Shown one piece after another: positions 4,944 to 6,962 of a stretch of DNA of 6,962 nucleotides. The first letter of the stretch is position 1, and each line of letters opens with the position of its first letter. A program made the position numbers and the translations under genes. The stretch comes from Candidatus Hydrogenedentota bacterium (GTDB taxonomy: Bacteria > Hydrogenedentota > Hydrogenedentia > Hydrogenedentiales > CAITNO01). The stretch lies in contig CAIXUF010000306.1 of assembly GCA_903922535.1 (NCBI GenBank), positions 1-6,962 of the forward strand. The letters run 5' to 3'. The notes under the pieces were generated by a model. It made no database searches, was not told the origin of the DNA, and was given only the letters and a program-made list of their open reading frames with translations.

Positions 4944-6962
4944 CTACAGTTGCCGCTTTCCAAAGACCGACAGGGTCATCAAAGCCAATCCGCCCAGGAA
5001 GAGGTTGCCGAGAAGTTCCTGCCACTGGAACGCGCCCTTGCCGCCGGAGCAGCCCGCGCAGCCTGTCGACTCCTCCAGCCCCGCTTCGGCACGGGTAATC
5101 AGGCCTGTGCCGGAACTGTTTACCGCGTCGAACACCTCCCGTGTCAGGCCCGGCAGCATGGCCAGCGCCTCCTCGAAACTGATCTTGCCGTCGCCATTGG
5201 TGTCCATGTCGCTGAAACCGGTGGCGAGCCGGCCGCGCAAGTCTTCCACCGTGGGCGGCGCGGTGCAGGGTCCCGAGGACAGCACCAGGGCCACCGCGCT
5301 GCCGGAAGCCACCAGCATGCCCCCCGCCGGGTTCTGGCTGATGACCGCGCCCGACACCACCGTGTCACTGCACGTCTGCGTCACCGCACCGGGGTGCAGA
5401 TGCACGCCGCCAAGCGCGGTTTGGGCCGCCGTCGAGGCCAGACCCACCACATTGGGCACGGTCTCGTCGGGCAGCGTCACGGTGCAGGACCCGGTCGACA
5501 CCACCATGGCCACGGCACTGCCCAGCGCCACTGGGGTGCCCGCCAGTGGGTTCTGGCTGATGACCACGCCCGCCGCCACCGTGTCACTGCAGTGCTGCGT
5601 CACTGCGCCGGCGGTCAGGTCTGCACCGCTGAGCGCGGTGCCCGCCGCCGCCTGCGTCTGACCCACCACATTGGGCACCGTGGTGAAGCAGCGTCCCAAC
5701 GACACCACCAGTGACACGCTGCTGCCGGGAGCAACCGATGTTCCCGCCGCCGGGTCCTGGCTGATGACCAGTCCCTCCGCCACCGTGTCGCTGCACTGCA
5801 GCGTCACCGTGCCGGTGGCCAGGTTCGCGTTCGTGAGCACCTGGCCCGCCATTGCCCCGAGCGTGTCCACCAGGTTGGGCACGGTCACAGGGCAGGGTCC
5901 CGTCGACACCACCAGGGCCACCGCGCTGCCGGGAGTCGCCTGTGTGCCCGCCGCCGGATCCTGGCCAATGACCAATCCCGCCGTCACGGTGCCGCTGCAT
6001 TGCTGCGTCACCGTGCCGGTGGTCAGGCCGGCATCGCCGAGCAGGACGCCGGCCGCCTCCTGTGTCTCGCCCGCCACATCGGGCACGGCCACCGTGCAGG
6101 GGCCGGTCGACACGACGAGCGCCACCGCGCTGCCGGGAGCCGCCTGTGTGCCCGCCGCCGGATTCTGGCTGATGATTAGCCCCGCCGCCACCGTGCCGCT
6201 GCACTGCTGCGTCACCGTCCCGGTGGTCAGATTCGCGGCCGTGAGCAGAACCCCTGCCGCCTCCTGCGTCTCACCCGCCACATCGGGCACCGTCACCGGG
6301 CAGGGTCCGGAGGACACCACCAGGGCCACCGCGCTGCCGGGAGCCGCCTGTGTGCCCGCCGCCGGATCCTGGCTAATGACCAATCCCGCCGTCACGGTGC
6401 CGCTGCATTGCTGCGTCACCGTCCCAGTGGTCAGGCCGGCATCGCCGAGCAGGACGCCCGCCGCCTCCTGTGTCTCGCCCGCCACATCGGGCACGGCCAC
6501 CGTGCAGGGGCCGGTCGATACGACGAGCGTCACCGCGCTGCCGGGAGCCGCCTGTGTGCCCGCCGCCGGGCTCTGGCTGATGACCAGACCTTCCGCCACG
6601 GTGTTGCTGCATTGCTGCGTCACCGTGCCGGTGCTCAGGTTCGCGGCGCTGAGCAGGATTCCCGCCGCTTCCTGCGTCTCACCCACCACGGCGGGCACAG
6701 TCACGGGACAGTGTCCCGTCGATACCACCAGGTCCACAGTGCTGCCAAAGGGCACCTGCTGACCCGCCGCCGGGCTCTGGCTGATGACCCGGCCTTCCGC
6801 CACCGTGTCACTGCACTGCTGCGTCACCGTACCGAGGGTCAGGTTCGCGCCGCTGAGCAGGATGCCCGCCGCCTCCTGCGTCTCACCCGCCACGGCGGGC
6901 ACCGTCACAGGACAGTGTCCCGTCGATACCACCAGGTCCACCGTGCTGCCAAAGGGCACCTG
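4944..6962 (-). CDS. PASTA-repeat surface protein with EF-hands and C-terminal membrane tail (5' end cut)
   Basis: The frame is open through base 6962, so the N-terminus is outside the window; the GTG at 6957-6959 is an internal Val in a repeat, not a start. In the 671 residues counted from that codon there is a partial repeat (1-17), seven units of 68 residues (18-493), one of 73 (494-566), then a C-terminal region. Each unit follows the PASTA pattern: VPDVAGETQEAAG, later GTVTQQCS, VISQDPAAGTQ, and PGSAVALVVSTGPC. PASTA domains commonly bind cell-wall fragments in kinases and penicillin-binding proteins; no kinase or transpeptidase domain is visible here. Every unit has two Cys (positions 32 and 67), suggesting a disulfide in an oxidising compartment. 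Residues 586-597 are a canonical EF-hand loop (DTNGDGKISFEE); 614-625 are a degenerate partner starting with Asn. The end has CAGC (634-637), a hydrophobic stretch at about 649-666, and GKRQL. The terminator is at 4851-4893. Confidence 0.88.
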   Translation of the reverse strand, partial: QVPFGSTVDLVVSTGHCPVTVPAVAGETQEAAGILLSGANLTLGTVTQQCSDTVAEGRVISQSPAAGQQVPFGSTVDLVVSTGHCPVTVPAVVGETQEAAGILLSAANLSTGTVTQQCSNTVAEGLVISQSPAAGTQAAPGSAVTLVVSTGPCTVAVPDVAGETQEAAGVLLGDAGLTTGTVTQQCSGTVTAGLVISQDPAAGTQAAPGSAVALVVSSGPCPVTVPDVAGETQEAAGVLLTAANLTTGTVTQQCSGTVAAGLIISQNPAAGTQAAPGSAVALVVSTGPCTVAVPDVAGETQEAAGVLLGDAGLTTGTVTQQCSGTVTAGLVIGQDPAAGTQATPGSAVALVVSTGPCPVTVPNLVDTLGAMAGQVLTNANLATGTVTLQCSDTVAEGLVISQDPAAGTSVAPGSSVSLVVSLGRCFTTVPNVVGQTQAAAGTALSGADLTAGAVTQHCSDTVAAGVVISQNPLAGTPVALGSAVAMVVSTGSCTVTLPDETVPNVVGLASTAAQTALGGVHLHPGAVTQTCSDTVVSGAVISQNPAGGMLVASGSAVALVLSSGPCTAPPTVEDLRGRLATGFSDMDTNGDGKISFEEALAMLPGLTREVFDAVNSSGTGLITRAEAGLEESTGCAGCSGGKGAFQWQELLGNLFLGGLALMTLSVFGKRQL
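5262..6962 (-). repeat. 204-bp tandem repeat array encoding PASTA units
   Basis: Unit boundaries on the minus strand are 6908-6705, 6704-6501, 6500-6297, 6296-6093, 6092-5889, 5888-5685, 5684-5481 and 5480-5262, with the tail of a further unit at 6962-6909. Seven units are exactly 204 bases and the last is 219. Units near the right edge are most alike and those near the C-terminus are more diverged. The array continues past the window. Confidence 0.92.
5890..6578 (-). repeat. recent 408-bp (two-unit) duplication inside the PASTA array
   Basis: Bases about 5890-6170 and 6298-6578 are nearly identical at an offset of 408, twice the unit length. The encoded units at 6092-5889 and 6500-6297 differ at only 3 of 68 residues, whereas each differs much more from its immediate neighbours. 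This pattern implies duplication or gene conversion of a two-unit block. Confidence 0.75.

Noticed and set aside
5671..6762. Plus-strand repetitive open frames opposite the PASTA array, also 4848-5714 and 4939-5661
   Set aside because: They mirror the 204-base periodicity of the array, which keeps all frames open because the unit length is a multiple of three. The minus-strand frame is the one matching PASTA.
6909..6959. GTG at 6957-6959 as the true start of the PASTA gene
   Set aside because: The codon before it encodes Gln in the same frame, and the QVPFGSTVDL context is the internal part of a repeat unit (compare 6762-6733), so the gene continues beyond the window.
4944..6962. CRISPR or other DNA-level repeat system for the 204-base periodicity
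   Set aside because: The repeats are contiguous, in frame, without unique spacers, and encode a known domain.

Overview
The window is GC-rich bacterial DNA with four main genes plus one gene cut by the left edge, and no RNA genes, CRISPR array, transposase or phage genes that I can see. I cannot name the organism. A secreted PASTA array with EF-hands and a Cys-containing C-terminal membrane tail, several SGNH-hydrolase paralogs, and a palindrome that reads GTGILPV in one frame together resemble genomes of the Planctomycetes/Verrucomicrobia group or Candidatus Hydrogenedentes. That placement is an inference.

Layout, left to right. 1-521 (minus) is the N-terminal part of a membrane-anchored SGNH/GDSL-type hydrolase that runs off the left edge. 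522-845 is a divergent intergenic region with a good sigma70-type promoter facing right and two small inverted repeats. 846-1892 (plus) is a second, distantly related SGNH hydrolase with a GTG start. It converges on 1923-3380 (minus), a DUF3748/YidR-like TolB-type beta-propeller with an apparent signal peptide. 3381-3525 carries a TATAAT promoter and a 19-base palindrome. 3526-4686 (minus) is a complete SGNH hydrolase, a close paralog of the left-edge gene (about 71% identical over 170 residues, no gaps). 4687-4943 holds its promoter, built on the same TATAAT block, and a strong rho-independent-type terminator. 4944-6962 (minus) is the C-terminal part of a repetitive surface protein: at least eight PASTA units of 68 residues, an EF-hand pair and a C-terminal transmembrane tail, running off the right edge.

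Working together. All the products look exported or membrane anchored, so the window reads as a cell-envelope region. The three SGNH proteins would act on acyl or acetyl esters, possibly on envelope polysaccharide. The PASTA protein would be a Ca2+-responsive surface or wall-binding protein. No direct functional link between them is shown by the sequence. The minus-strand genes appear to be separate transcription units, because each of the two complete ones has its own TATAAT element and a terminator closes the PASTA gene. I do not see a convincing new system. The most unusual items are the disulfide-patterned PASTA array with its sorting-like tail, the duplicated SGNH genes, and the near-identical promoter blocks in front of two unrelated genes.
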